Under the pieces are notes generated by a model. It was not told the origin of the DNA and searched no databases. It saw only the letters and a program-made list of their open reading frames with translations. Positions 45,350 through 57,683 of a stretch of 64,000 nucleotides of DNA are shown here, piece by piece (positions within the stretch are counted from its first letter, which is position 1; each line of letters begins with the position of its first letter). A program made the translations under genes and the position numbers. Source of the DNA: Spinacia oleracea (taxonomy: Eukaryota; Streptophyta; Magnoliopsida; Caryophyllales; Amaranthaceae); NCBI RefSeq assembly GCF_020520425.1, contig NC_079488.1:21330247-21394246 (forward strand), read 5' to 3'.

Positions 45350-46079
45350 ACTCGTTTCAAATCACGGTATTTATCCATGAACACATACGAGATTGTGATG
45401 TCTTCAGTTATGTGTTGGGTGTAGTTATGTATATTGTGTTTGTTACTTGCATGTGTCTGTGCTCGGTCTTTCATGTGTATCTGCGTCAATTCATAACATT
45501 TAGTTTCCGAATTCATAAAGTTTAGCTTAGGAATGCATAACATTTAGTTTGGGAACTCATAACATCTAGTTTAGGAAGTCAGAACATTTACGTTGGGAAT
45601 TCAGAACATCTAATTTGTGAATTCAGAACATCTACTTTGTAAATGTAGAACATATGATATTTTATTGTTTCTAATATTCAAAATTTAATTCACTGCAGTT
45701 TGAGCAAATGAAGAGATTGAGGCTTGAGTATTGTGGCGAGATATTGGCACACAAGAAAAATGATGAACATCATGTTATGGTTCCGAGTTAAGGAAATGGG
45801 AAACAAAGAATCAAATTTAACGGGATCATAATGTCTTTGTAACATCAAATGTTGAATTTCTTGTAAATACTTTATGTTGAATTCGTAAAATTAGTAAACC
45901 ATCAATTTATATTGGATGGTTTTGATCAACTTGTAATAGATTCATTTTCTTGAAGTTTAATTTGACTAATAGACTTGTAATGTGATATGCTAATGAATCT
46001 ATTAAAAAAGAAGTCAATTACTTCACAAGTCTACTAGCTAAACCATGTTCAAAAGATCGGTAAAAAATATATTCTATTT

Positions 46080-47010
46080 TTCTATGTAGAACAAAAGATG
46101 TGAAAATTTAGAACATGATCAACAACACGTAGAAAAAAAAGGTGTTTAATTTTAGAACATGGTCAACAAAACCAAAATACGCTTATAATAAAATATATAA
46201 AATTTATACAACAATTTGAACCGTAACACTATGTCCATCCAGAATGATAATTAAAATGTAACACTAAAAATAAGATATAAAAAAATAATGTAAAAAAGAG
46301 TACAACGTACATAATTTTTCAAAATTAAAAATACAAAACATGTAACAAATAAAATCATCTACTCTAACTGCACGACAAATATTGAAATCGAGTTTTGTTT
46401 GAAGAAAACGAATCAATGACAAAGTCCTGAAAATAACAAAAAGGATTAGTGTCAAGACAACTAAACAAAAATAATAAAGCTACTATACAAATTAGAACAT
46501 TATATATGTATATTTTTTAGAACATGATGTATATTGTTTAGAACAGTAAGCATGTTGTGTAGAATACAATGAAAAGTTTCCTAGAACATGTTGTGTAAAG
46601 TTTAGAACATGTTGTATATTGTTTAGAACATGTATATTTTTTAGAACACGATGTACATTTATTTCGATCATGAAAGAAATAAAAACAGTTATCTAAATAT
46701 TCAAATCATATTATAAAAAAGTTATAAAGTTCACTTCACTTTTTCCAGGAAATTTCGAATATCATGGTAACCAAGATCCTCACATCCTCTATATAACCGA
46801 ATCTATACAAGAATGTGAGAAAACAGTTCATAACATATATAATAATAACATAGAACATATGAATAAAAGTGCAGAACAAAAAGAGCAATTATTCAGAACA
46901 TCAACATTGTCAGTTGCATTGTAGTTCAGAACAAAAACATCGGTTATTCAAAACATTTAAAACAATCATCCAGAACAAAATGAACAATTATTCAGAACAT
47001 TAAACTGGAG
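46080..47010 (+). repeat. AGAACAT repeats, far right arm
   Basis: TTTAGAACATGATGTATATTG- and ATTCAGAACAT-type phrases recur here as in the other clusters, in the same orientation. Confidence 0.7.
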
Positions 47011-47450
47011 AAATATTAATAAGAAAACGCACCAGATTCAGTGATTGACGATTACGGACTATGAAAACTTCTAATTACATAGCACAGATAGATAGCATAA
47101 GGATTAATGTGAAATTAAAAAGCATGAAAAACACAACAATGATCAGACAATATACATAATCGAATCAAAGAACAACATGATTTCGAATATTGCACAATTA
47201 CATGAATTCACAAATCCATGTTTGAAATTCAAACAATACGATTTCGCAAAATATGATCGAATTCAAATAAAAAACAAAAAATTAAGAAGGAAATTGAATC
47301 AGAGAACAAATAATCTTTCCAAAACACAATCCAATTCAAAAAAATCGTTCTAAAATCATAAAATTAATCACAGATAATCATGAAAATAAAATTTGAAAAA
47401 TTAAACAAGAAAATGAAATAATACCTTTAACACAAATTCTTATTTATAAT

Positions 47451-47751
47451 GGGTGTACAATAAATATTGTACACCGGAGTAAAAGTTAACTCAAAATGCT
47501 TAAAAGTTAAACCTATATATGTAAAAGTTATCTATTTTTAAGTGATAAATTTTTTCATTTTAGTAAAACTTATTTCTTCAAAATCACTAATAATGTATAA
47601 AATTAATAATTTAACCCTTTAAAATATTTATCTATCAATTTTTTTTACTAATATAAAAGTTAATCAAAACTAAGTTAAAGTTACAAAAAAAATAGTTAAA
47701 GTTATCTTGGTGTACAATAAATTTATTGTGCACCTTGTGCGCGCAAGACCT
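47451..47751. mobile_element. MITE with palindromic GGTGTACAATAAA ends
   Basis: The left end is the palindrome GGTGTACAATAAATATTGTACACC (47452-47475). The right end is GGTGTACAATAAATTTATTG followed by TGCACC (47709-47734), then a GCGCGC tail. The ends face each other across about 240 bp of AT-rich DNA with repeated AAAGTTA motifs. It has no coding capacity. Confidence 0.6.
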
Positions 47752-48096
47752 TTTGTACCTTTAAACTCATGAAATCTGGAAATTTGGTGAATATATTTGA
47801 GAATCTGGAGTGAAATCGCAGCTATTAGGCCGAAAGTGAAGTGAAATTCGACCTTGATTGAAGCTCTAATGGTGGCACAATGAAGAGAGAGAAAATAGAG
47901 GTTTATAGTTTTTTAGAGAAGCAGTGAGCGTGAAAAGGGAGGAGAATGGCTGGGTAATAGTTTAATAAATTTACAAATATGCCATTACTAATCCCTTGAT
48001 TTTGAGCTGTTAGATTAGAAAAGATCCAAAGGCTCAGATTAATTCTCACATAAGATTGTGTTCTCACATAGAAGAGGTGTTCTCACATGAGCCTTC

Positions 48097-48169
<73 letters not shown>
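48097..48169. repeat. (CT)12(AT)24 microsatellite
   Basis: A compound dinucleotide tract at the right border of the large element, mirroring the TA tract at 29221-29282. Confidence 0.95.
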
Positions 48170-48173
<4 letters not shown>

Positions 48174-48277
48174 GGTGTCACCGTAGATTGTTTTTTATTA
48201 ATTAATTATTATTATGTACAACTCCATCCAAAAAATCAAAAATTCTAATAATTTAAAAAAAAAAAAAATCAATCGTA

Positions 48278-48409
48278 AATCAAAAACTAATCCAATTTAA
48301 TATATAAAATATAGCCGTTGATATAAGAGTTTTATTTAAGTTAAATCAAAAACTAATCCAATTTAATATATAAAATATAGCCGTTGATATAAGAGTTTTA
48401 TTTAAGTTA
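48278..48409 (+). repeat. 66-bp tandem duplication
   Basis: AAATCAAAAACTAATCCAAT through TTTTATTTAAGTT is present twice in a row and is essentially identical, indicating a recent event. Confidence 0.9.
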
Positions 48410-48469
48410 ACAATTTAATAAAATCCGTGATATCTAATTTTATATTTTTTTCACTATGTCTGAGAGAGG

Positions 48470-49210
48470 TTTTTTTTTTTTTTTTTCCGGTAAATCGAAT
48501 ATTTTATGACCAACAGGTAGAAAAATGAAAGTCCTAAACAAATACAAACGGAAAAAAAAAAAAAGAATGGGTTGCACACCCGCAACCCGTACAAACAAAC
48601 AAACAAAAGCCCAACGGCAGTCGAGCACCAGCAAAGACCAGCAGCAATAGCAGGACAGCAGCAACCCAATCAGCAAGCCAACACAAATGCATAGGAAAGA
48701 ACTGATGCAGCCCAAACAGCAACAGAACAACACCTGCACCCGTGAAGACAAGCACCAACAGCAAGATTATATTGCACCAGCAGGAGGAAGCACAAAAATA
48801 AGAGCAGGAAAAAGGACCAGCCTACACAGCAGCCGCCACTGGACCACACAAAGAAAATAACGAGCCTGGAAACTGAACTGCAGTCAGCAGCTTCTGAAGT
48901 CTGCCCATAAGATCTGCAGCAGCAGGAACAACCACAACATTGTACCAGAACAAAAGGTAGCAGAACAGAAGTGCAAAGAAGCCAATAGACGAAACCAAGA
49001 CACAAGCCGGATAAAAAAACTAAGGCATATAACCTTGCACATTCTTGAACTGTAGACATCAAAGGCACATCATAACCTGCATTTCTTTTAATAGGGAGCT
49101 GCTACTCTGTTGTTTCTGTTGAAATCTTCTGTAGTTCCTCTCCCTCCAAATACAATATACCACAATACACAGAGCCATTCGGTAAAGTTGATGGAGACTC
49201 GTATTCGAGT
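48470..49210 (-). mobile_element. 5'-truncated LINE (L1 type) with poly(A) tail
   Basis: On the minus strand the segment starts near VYCIWRERN, the conserved C-terminal end of plant L1 reverse-transcriptase ORFs. It continues through a 3' UTR and ends in a 17-base A tract (T run at 48470-48486). Everything upstream in the LINE is missing, as is usual for L1 insertions. Cys-rich frames at 48440-49068 are 3' UTR translations. A target duplication could not be settled; GAGAGAG-like motifs flank both sides. Confidence 0.7.
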
Positions 49211-49676
49211 TGAACTTGGTGCACGCAACCTGGAGAGAGCCTTTTTTTTAATACCTAACAGGAGTCCTTTTTTTTATATATAAAAAAAACAGCATAAACA
49301 AGCTATATTTCGGTGCAAAAAAATCAGCATTAACCAATTGCATAATTCCAAAATAATTCATGCAATCATCCAAAAAAAAACTTCAGTCTCCCACTTATAA
49401 TCTATAAATAACATAAAACTAACAAGATAAGGCTTAAAAGTTCACATCAGCTCCTTTTTGCTTGGGCCACACATCATATAGAGTACAAGGATGAACCCTT
49501 TTTCATTGATCAAGTTCTTTGATCCTGTAGAGAATGCAGGTCATTAGTATGGACTTGTTATATATGTCTAAGGAAGTATTAATAAGACAACGAGCTCAAG
49601 TGACTGATTTTTAAAGTGAATGAACTGACGAACTTGGACGCAATGCAAAAGGAAGCAGAAGGGTTGCACCCAAAAC

Positions 49677-49716
<40 letters not shown>

Positions 49717-50430
49717 GCTTACTTACAGAAGAAGTCCATGATAAAACGACCAACGTCTAATCGGCCAGTGCCCCCCTAGAAGAATGTAGTGCCATGGGGC
49801 AGGCTAATGGGAAGTCCAATACCTGCTAGCACCCCATCAGTATGTGAATTCGATTCTCTGAAATAGCAAGGGGCCTCCTCTGACTTTTAGTCGCAGCATG
49901 ATAATCCAACACCATATTGCACTCATCCTAATCTCCATTACCATTAAAGAAAGTGATCTAATTTCAAGATGTTTATGAAGTTGGGAAGTAGTATTAGAAA
50001 GTTTTTTTAAAAAAAACAAGAGTCTAATCGAATGTAACACCAGAAAAATTACAAAGTAAAACATTACCCACCTGAAAATAATTAGAAGAGATGATGGAAC
50101 AACATGATTGAGAACTGTGTCTCACTGTTTAGCTGTAATGGAAGATTAAACATTTGAGTATTATCTTCATTGTGGAACACTCTTTTTTATTTTCATTGAC
50201 AATTGATATGAAATTATCTTCATTTACAACATTTTTCTTCTAATAGAACATATTCCAATTATAGCTGAAGTATGCCAAATAGACTATGAGAATTGCTACA
50301 GATGCTCCGACTGTTATCATTAACTAAGAAAGGATGACAATTAAGTCAATGTTACCAACCATAAGTTCTTATAAATTTAAGTTTATACAAGAGTTGTACT
50401 TGTTCTTAATAATTTGGGTATAGATCAGTT
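49211..50430. other. AT-rich intergenic sequence with (TA)n tract
   Basis: It contains a (TA)17 tract at about 49680-49713 and no supported gene. A minus-strand frame near 49440-49500 ends LYDVWPKQKGADVNF; it is exon-like but unidentified. Confidence 0.45.
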
Positions 50431-50439
50431 ACCACATGT

Positions 50440-50830
50440 AGAATTACAAAACCCTGCTCGAATATGTTTTGCAGTAAATTCTGCTATATATGCCGGAATC
50501 TGAGACATAAAAAATATGATTAACATGTCACTAAATTTACCAAGTTTAAATTATGCTCAAAGTTGAGATGAAATGAAGAAGTATATGCTTACGGCATAGT
50601 CTGCAATGATCATAGCAAAATCCAACATCCATCTTCCGGGTGAAGAAACCAAGCCCTCTAATCATCATGAAATTAGACAATAAATTAACAACTTATATAA
50701 GACTTTTAAATTGATTCAAATCAAAATTAAGGACAGAATGGAAGAACCAGACCTGTTGCTATGGAAAACCATCCGAAGATAAAATGAAAGACATTTACTC
50801 TTAGGACATGCATCGTACAAGATCAAGCAA
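50440..50830 (-). pseudogene. Exon-like minus-strand pieces, family unknown
   Basis: Three short open pieces read in sequence on the minus strand: HVLRVNVFHFIFGWFSIATG ending at a GT donor (near 50755), LVSSPGRWMLDFAMIIADYA (near 50590-50655), and IPAYIAEFTAKHIRAGFC (near 50450-50505). They are hydrophobic and bordered by plausible AG/GT sites. I do not recognise the protein. They may be remains of one membrane-protein gene or captured exons. Confidence 0.35.
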
Positions 50831-50903
50831 AGTTGATGACTAACAGCAGGACTAATCTGAAGTTTAAATTAAAATGTGAGTTTCGAGGCTAATACATCAG
50901 GTT

Positions 50904-51795
50904 GCACGGAAATGGGTACGGGGACGGATACCGGGACGGGTACGGGGACGGAAAACGGCAAAATCAAAATTGCAAAAAACGGGTACGGGGTGAATTCGGG
51001 AAAAAAAATAAGAATTTAACTAAATTTTATAATAAGTAAATAAGAAAACAAAAAAATAAAATAATAAAGAAAAATGAATAGAGAGATAAAAAAAATCTAC
51101 TGTACCTTTTTTATATCCTAGTCAAATGGCGTATTACAAGTTACCAGTCTTACAACCCCTTAAAAACAGATATAATGAATTTTAAACAAATAAATATGTA
51201 AAGAGATGGGCCCACTGAATATTGAATGTTTCTGGCTTCCTCACATGTAAAACACATCAACAGAGACAGCTGTAAGTCATAGAAGTATAAAGGGATAAAA
51301 ACAGCTGTAAATATAATATATAAAGAAAATAAATAAATAAAAGCATCTTCTACACTTCTTCGTCCGCTTTCTTCGCCTTCCTCTGTTCTTAACTTCTTCA
51401 AGTCTCTGTTCCTCAGTTCTTAACTTCTTCAAGTCTAAGTTCGCCCCTTTCATTTTTTCTGGTTCTCTAGCACTTTCCGACCACCAAGGACGAGAAGACT
51501 TCCATGGAAGTCGCCTCACATGTGCGACCAAAATCCCAGATCTTTACTCCCTGCTTCTCATTAATAGGTTGTCCAATTTCGAAAAGTAATACCCTAAAAT
51601 GTGAATCTGGGTTGTTTGGGTACGTGCCTTTCCCCTGAAAAACGTACCCAACCCGTCCCCGACTTCACCTTAGCCGTCCCCAAAAGTTACCCGCGTACCC
51701 GGCCCTTTGGAATCGTTCTGGGTACGAATCACAGGCGAATCCGTCCCGTACCCGTACCCGGTACGGGAAACGGCGCCTTAGAGGCGTACCCGTGC
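50904..51795. mobile_element. G-rich inverted-terminal-repeat element
   Basis: The left end GCACGGAAATGGGTACGGGG and the reverse complement of the right end GCACGGGTACGCC are related. Both subterminal regions are full of GGTACGGG/GGGACGG repeats in inverted orientation (50904-50990; 51615-51795). The 900-bp interior has no supported gene; it contains a direct repeat GTTCTTAACTTCTTCAAGTCT (about 51384 and 51416). No clear target duplication was seen. Confidence 0.6.
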
Positions 51796-52944
51796 TTCAT
51801 ATTAAGCAGCTGTAGGTTGCATTACTGATAATACTAAGAAGATCCTTTTGTATATTTGAGGTTGCATTACTGATAATAGCACTTTGTCGCATAGAAACAT
51901 TTTCCACAAACCTCTGGTGTATCCTCACCTAGTTATCATAGGGCAAAATGACTATTAAAACTGCGTTCTTATTTTACAAAATATTTACAGAGAAACAAAC
52001 GACAAACACAAACAGAGAAGTAAATCTGAATACAGATTTCCAGAGAGGCATGGTTAATATGTGACATGAAGGCATGGTTCACGGCTGCTGTAGGAATGAA
52101 AATTGATAGGGTCTAGTAAAACCTCGAGCCGTACCCTTTCTGTAGTAATATATTTTTTAATTTTTTTTGTAGATCCATATCCTACTCTGAAAGATTCATA
52201 GAGTCTATTGGGTCTAATGTCCAAAATGGGTGTTGAACTTGCTACTTTTCATATTCATAGCTTAATATACTATTCACACAAATACTTTTGATTTCTTTTT
52301 GTGGTTTATAAATAAAAAAAAAACATAATCGTGTGGGGGTCTTATTAGATTCGTATCAGTAAATATTATTTAACTATCAACTTTTTATAATTTTTTCCGA
52401 TCCACAATTAGAGATATTAATATTTGAAATTGTGTATTGGCAAACATGCCTAAATAATTGTGTCATTTAAAAAAAAACGGAGGAAGTATGATAGTTTAAA
52501 GTTGGTTAAGCTAATGTAAGAAACAAAAGGTGAAACCTTCACCAACATTGTCAAGGCAAGCGGTCACACAAATCACCCGAGTTCCATCACAATTCAGAGT
52601 CAGATTAGGGAAAACCAGTTAACTTGTTAGGTGTTTCAGATTTTCATCTTGTAATATAAAAATGAAAAATATAATGTATGTGGGTCAGATCTGGGTAAGG
52701 CCTGGGTCTGAAAACATACACCTTTAAGAAGAGGACCTTGAACCAGATCCAAAGCTAGAACACACATCACAGGGTCAGAAAAAATAGACCTATAAGAGAG
52801 GTGTCTTCATAAGAAGATGTACATTTTCCCATGTTCTTAATCATAGACCTATAAGAGAGGTGCCAGAGAGCAGAAAATAACAAGTTCTTAATCATAAATA
52901 ATCAGTAGGAAGAAGATTCAAGGTAGAGTTCTTCCCATGTCCAC
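51796..52944. other. Intergenic sequence with one exon-like piece
   Basis: No complete gene. A minus-strand stretch near 52545-52615 reads NLTLNCDGTRVICVTACLDNVGE and ends at a GT; it is unidentified. ACGGAGGAAGTA near 52480 resembles one Stowaway end without a partner. Confidence 0.4.
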
Positions 52945-53019
52945 CTTCAGGTCTTGCATTATGTTGAACATTTTGCGGTTCTCTTGAAGAACATTCTGAT
53001 ATCCCGAGGCAGCATAGGC
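52945..53019 (-). pseudogene. Kinesin-14 neck exon relic
   Basis: The minus-strand segment reads YQNVLQENRKMFNIMQDLK and ends exactly at a GT donor (AAG/GTGGAC). Plant kinesin-14 proteins have Y-x2-V-x-EENRKLYN-x-VQDLKG just before the motor domain. No motor-domain exons follow. It is an isolated exon from a decayed or captured gene. Confidence 0.6.
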
Positions 53020-55560
53020 CAAAAGCAACAAGAACTATTAACAAAACAGAAAATTATAAAGCGCATAGCCACTATCTATCTTATGCTCTTACATTTTCTC
53101 ACATGATGCTAAGTATTCTATTCTTTACAATGAATTTGATTTTCTTTACAGTATTGTAAATCTGTAATATTCTTTACACCTAATATGGGATTCCATGAAA
53201 ATGATCAGATCAAGCCACAATTAATGAGACCCCCAAAACACGTAAAATGGTTACTATGAAAAAAACTTAATTAACCATTTTATTATATTAAAATCAGTAT
53301 AACTAAAATCTCTTAGTCCATATTTAATATAATCAAAATCAATGTCAGATGTTAGGAAACGAATTGAAAAAGCTTTTACAATGAATTATAAGCTATAAAT
53401 AAAATCAAACTTATTAAGCTCCACTCCTCACTCGCTTCCCAGACAGGTCTGTAACAAAACCATACAATGACTTCAATGAACCACATATCCACAAAGTCAA
53501 CAAAATTTATGCTTAGAGGCAATATATACTAATGAAACCCCCGGAAAAGGCTAAATCCATATTGATCTTGCTAAAAACTTCCCACAACTTTCACCAGTTC
53601 ACTACTGCCATTCTAGGGCCTGACAACATACAAGAAACTGAAATGGAATATTATCTTGGAGTTTTCAAGTCCGTAAAATTAAACATAGAGTCTAATCATG
53701 AGCTTTTCCCAGTTGGGAGTGCCTTCTGTTCATTATGGGGGTAATTTTGGTGTTACAGGAACACATAGGAGGTATTATGAGGGCATAGTGAAATAATACA
53801 GGGGCATTTCTGGGTATATACAGATTGTGACAGTTGGGAAGTCCCTTGTTTAGCCATACAATTATAGAAACTTTGGCTTCAGGGTCTGAAATATGCTCAT
53901 GGAAATACATAGCATAAGGAAATTGGCCTCTAATTACCAGCTGAATACAGATTTACCACATAAAAACAAGATAATGCTCACAAGCATTATCATGACACCC
54001 ACATCCAAAATCAAACAGCAAAACGCTAAAAGAACTGGGAAACAGAATAACCAATCTCCAGATAAATAATTCAATAGCCAAAAGCCATTAAAAACTAAAG
54101 TAAATATTCTAACGATTTATTAAGATCCATAAGAATGCAATAGAAATCAGGCTCGGTGGAACTTAGAAAACTGATTTGGCGAAGATGATTAGATCCAAGC
54201 AATAATGTAACAACAGAACCACAAATAAACCAGAAGAAACTCATAAATATCCATAAAATTTACAGAAATTCATGAACAATAAATCAAATATAATCCAGAA
54301 ACTGATAATCTAAAAAGACCCGGCACCTTAAAAGAGCAACGCAAAATAAATTCAGAACTTACAACAACAAAAAAAATAGCACAAATCAAATTTAAAAAGG
54401 GGGAAATTGAGTAAACAAACCTTAGCAAGTGCTTCCCCTTTCTGCTTCAATTTCAAATGTAGCGTTAAATACTGAATTCACAGAACCTGATTCAATGTTC
54501 GGGAGACTGAACCTTCAATCTAATCCAATTCACAAATCAAATCAAATCAGAATATAGAAAATCAAATCCAATTCACAAAATAAAAGCAGAACATAGAAAA
54601 TCAAATCCAATTCACAAATCAAATCAAATCAAATATCAAAATAATTCATCAATTTTCATAAAATAATTGGTGAGATTACCTTGAATCGTTATTTTCTTCA
54701 ACTGTGACTATTCTCTTCATCGTGCTCAAGAGAATGAACGTCGAATTGAAGACGAATCTGGTACTCAACTGCTACCAAAAGGGCGTCGTTTGCTGCTGCT
54801 GCTGAACATTCTGAGCGAAAGAAGAGGGAGTATTGAAGATAGAAGATCCGAGAAAAGGGGATGATGGAGTACCGAAACCCAACGTCGATGGAGCCGCTCA
54901 GAAAGCTGGCGTTCTCGAGGGAGGTACGAACGCCCAAATTCGTCGTCAAATTGAATACGACAAAAAATAAATTTTAGAGCTTTTGGGTGATGTTGAGAGA
55001 GAAGTAAATCAAAGGAGTGTTCACAGAAGTCAATCAAACCTTTTCACCAGATTTAGGGCTCCTTCTCCTTCTAAATTTCTTTCTCTGTTGAATGTGTGAG
55101 AAAGGAGCAGATGGAAATCGAGAAAATGGGATAGAATTTCCTGTAACACCAAAATCGACAATCTGGCAAACCAAACCCCCCAAAAAACGACGAACCAAAC
55201 TGGAAACCTACAATCCCAAAACCAAAACTGAAAACCTGTCAAAACAAACCCCAAAATTACGACGCATCAAATCAAACCTCAATTTTGGCAGTTCAAAAGA
55301 AAAAGAAAGATCCACCATTCATCAAAAGATCGCCCACCCCTCCCATCAAAATGTTGGTTTCGTTCGTTCTTACTTTGAGTTCGAATCCCATGGCTGGTTA
55401 GTGAGAGGAGGAGAAGGTAAAAAGACAGGCGAATGGTGAGTTTTTCTGGGCTGGTGAGAGAACAAAGCAGGCGCCATGGCTAGTTAGTGAGAGGAGGAGA
55501 AGGTAAAAAAACGGGCGAATGGTGAGTTTGAGGGAGAGGAGGAAGATCATATTCTATATT
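53020..55560. other. Intergenic sequence, no gene established
   Basis: Short frames at 54698-55439 on both strands show no domain and overlap each other. A 51-nt exon-like stretch near 54420-54475 (minus, YLTLHLKLKQKGEALAK, AG...GT borders) is unexplained. Confidence 0.4.
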
Positions 55561-56116
55561 ATTTTACTGTTCCAAATTTGGGGTTGTGGTTTTTATAAGG
55601 GTTATAGATTAATGGATACAACTTTTAGCGACAAGGATACTTTGATATTATCCGTATTTTTAAAAGACTTATATTTTTCTTAAACGGCCCTATTTTAAAA
55701 AACGATATATTTTTCTTTTTTGACATGTTTTGGTCACTCGCCATTATATTAAATTGTATCGTGTTCGTACATATTTGTATATACATAAACATGATTTAAG
55801 GATGCTCTAACAAGATAAGGCATGTTAATACTTAATAGAATTCAATAGTCATACATCAAGTACAATTTAAATAAAAGAAAAATGGATCTTATTTGAATGA
55901 GTTACACAAAAAGTCTTAATCATACTCCACACATACATTGCTTCAAACTAAAAAAAAAATTATAAAGTGAATTATTGAAGGGGCACAAAAGTATTAATGA
56001 TAAACGCCGAAAAAACAAACTTAGCCCATCAACATTAAGCAAATTATTAAAGTTACATAAAAACTTAAAAGGTTTGATGATACAATACTTAATAAAAAAA
56101 TGAAAATAATAACCCA

Positions 56117-57313
56117 CTAAAACATAGGCATAAACCAAAAAGCAGTGCAGAAAACAGAACGTATGTCATCACCTTCATAAATAGTTTCGATCTTCTTTTT
56201 TGTCATGTTGAAAAGTCCCATATCATGCCCCCCCTTAACCTCCGACGCATCCCAAAATTGCCACTCATCATCGGTGAAGTAAATACAATTGCTCTTGCAA
56301 TTACTAAAGTTTGATGCACGAACAGACATAGAAGTATTGTCCCCCACAAATAATGCAACATCATCTAACTCGTTAACACGCTTCCAATTTTTAGTGCCTA
56401 AATTGAGTTTGTATACCTCAAAGTCTATTGTTTGATAAGAAAAATCATCCGGATCATCCTCAATTTCATAATTAATACACCGTTTGTGTCGACAGACCAT
56501 TAGAAGATCACCAAAAGACACCAACAAGTACACTTTGTATGGTGGTATAAATCTTTCGGGTGGAGGTAGATATTTCATTAACGTCGCTGGCTCTAAATTT
56601 GAATGATTAAGTGCATTGATGTCGCAATATCCAGAGTTTCCATCCGCATACAAGAATATGATTTGTGAACCCCAACGCACAACATCCTTAACACATGCTT
56701 TAATATTTATCTCCTTAGTTATAACCGAAGTCCATACTAGATCCCCAGGCTTTGCATAATTTACGATTCCACTAGTTTGGCCAGGAACTGTTATAAGAAT
56801 ATAATCATCTCCTCCTACTCCTCTATCATCAGCTTGAATAACAAGCACCTTTTCCAAGAAAAGGCCTTTTAATTCATAAAAACTCATATCATCTTTGTCA
56901 AAAAACTCATCATAAAAATCATGACCGGGCATGGTTGATAGATGAGGTAGAGGAATACGAGTTGTGGTTAGGGGGTTAAACATATGCAAGTTTTGGTTAA
57001 CATCAAAAGTCACAATCCAACCACAAGAGGAACCCCAACATCTAGCCCCAAAAGTTTGAGGGAGTTTTAATTGGTAACATCTTTGGTTATTTGGACAAAA
57101 TATATTCCTAAAGAAGTTAGGGTTATCTGTCGTGTTCTCTGGCAGCATTAACAATGGCATACTCTTGTTCCACTTCTTTTTATAGTAAAAATACGCGTAA
57201 TGCCATGAACTACATACCGCAGAAAAATAGATAATGTCTTGAGGAGACTCTAGCTTCAACACTATTTCTCCAAGGATATCAACGGGTAGCGCAGACCAAT
57301 CACAATTATCCAT
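56117..57313 (-). CDS. F-box protein with DUF295 (KIB-type) domain
   Basis: A single-exon 398-residue frame. The F-box is at residues 6-42 (WSALPVDILGEIVLKLESPQDIIYFSAVCSSW), the usual Skp1-binding segment of SCF ubiquitin ligases. A beta-propeller-like DUF295 domain follows (about 75-375) with the typical GWIV, FNPLT, RIPLP and YKLNLGTKNWKRV motifs. Such proteins select targets for ubiquitination; its substrate cannot be told. The start is supported by similarity to the disrupted paralogue at 22976-23725. Just upstream is TGCAG/GAC, so a short 5' UTR intron is possible. It has no internal stops and is the only clearly intact host gene here. Confidence 0.9.
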   Translation of the reverse strand: MDNCDWSALPVDILGEIVLKLESPQDIIYFSAVCSSWHYAYFYYKKKWNKSMPLLMLPENTTDNPNFFRNIFCPNNQRCYQLKLPQTFGARCWGSSCGWIVTFDVNQNLHMFNPLTTTRIPLPHLSTMPGHDFYDEFFDKDDMSFYELKGLFLEKVLVIQADDRGVGGDDYILITVPGQTSGIVNYAKPGDLVWTSVITKEINIKACVKDVVRWGSQIIFLYADGNSGYCDINALNHSNLEPATLMKYLPPPERFIPPYKVYLLVSFGDLLMVCRHKRCINYEIEDDPDDFSYQTIDFEVYKLNLGTKNWKRVNELDDVALFVGDNTSMSVRASNFSNCKSNCIYFTDDEWQFWDASEVKGGHDMGLFNMTKKKIETIYEGDDIRSVFCTAFWFMPMF

Positions 57314-57683
57314 GTGTCCTGCACTTCAATCACAATTGCAATAAAAAAAAATAAAAAAAAAAGTGTGTTAGACCTATGACCAAACAATCAAAAATCAAAA
57401 TTCATGACCAGTTTAATTTCCGCCGGATTCAATAAATATACACATTATATACCAGTCAAATATGCATACACAGGTCAAAAAATATACATGTACAGTTTAA
57501 ATAATATGTGCATGAAAAAATGTTGATGGTGTTGGATTTTCTAAGTTAATATTAAAGTTTTTCATAATTTAGCTTTTAAAGAATTGAATATTCAGTGGAT
57601 TAAGTAAGCATCACAGGAAGTCTTATCTAGCCAAACAATAATACTCCATTCCTTAAAAGTTAAAATAAAAATTCAAACTTCCC

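Larger units (their letters stand above)
29283..48096. mobile_element. Large non-autonomous element in TA repeats, split by a Gypsy insertion
   Basis: The ends are related in inverted orientation. The left GGGAAGG..GTGAAAA..CTATGTGAG..ATGAGAATGAATCT corresponds to the reverse complement of the right GGAAGG..GTGAGAA..CTATGTGAG..ATGTGAGAATTAATCT. Both ends abut TA-rich microsatellites, as in Micron/TAFT-type Mutator-like elements that target TA repeats. Without the Gypsy insertion it is about 7.2 kb. No transposase is visible. Much of the interior consists of AGAACAT-based repeats. Each end carries a pyrimidine-rich, leader-like segment facing inward (29440-29660 plus; 47760-47940 minus). Classification is tentative. 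Confidence 0.5.

Noticed and set aside
48440..49068. Cys/Leu-rich small membrane-like proteins on the minus strand
   Set aside because: They overlap in several frames and fall in the 3' UTR of a truncated LINE ending in poly(A).
54698..55439. Candidate small genes on both strands
   Set aside because: Mutually overlapping frames without recognisable domains or consistent splice signals.
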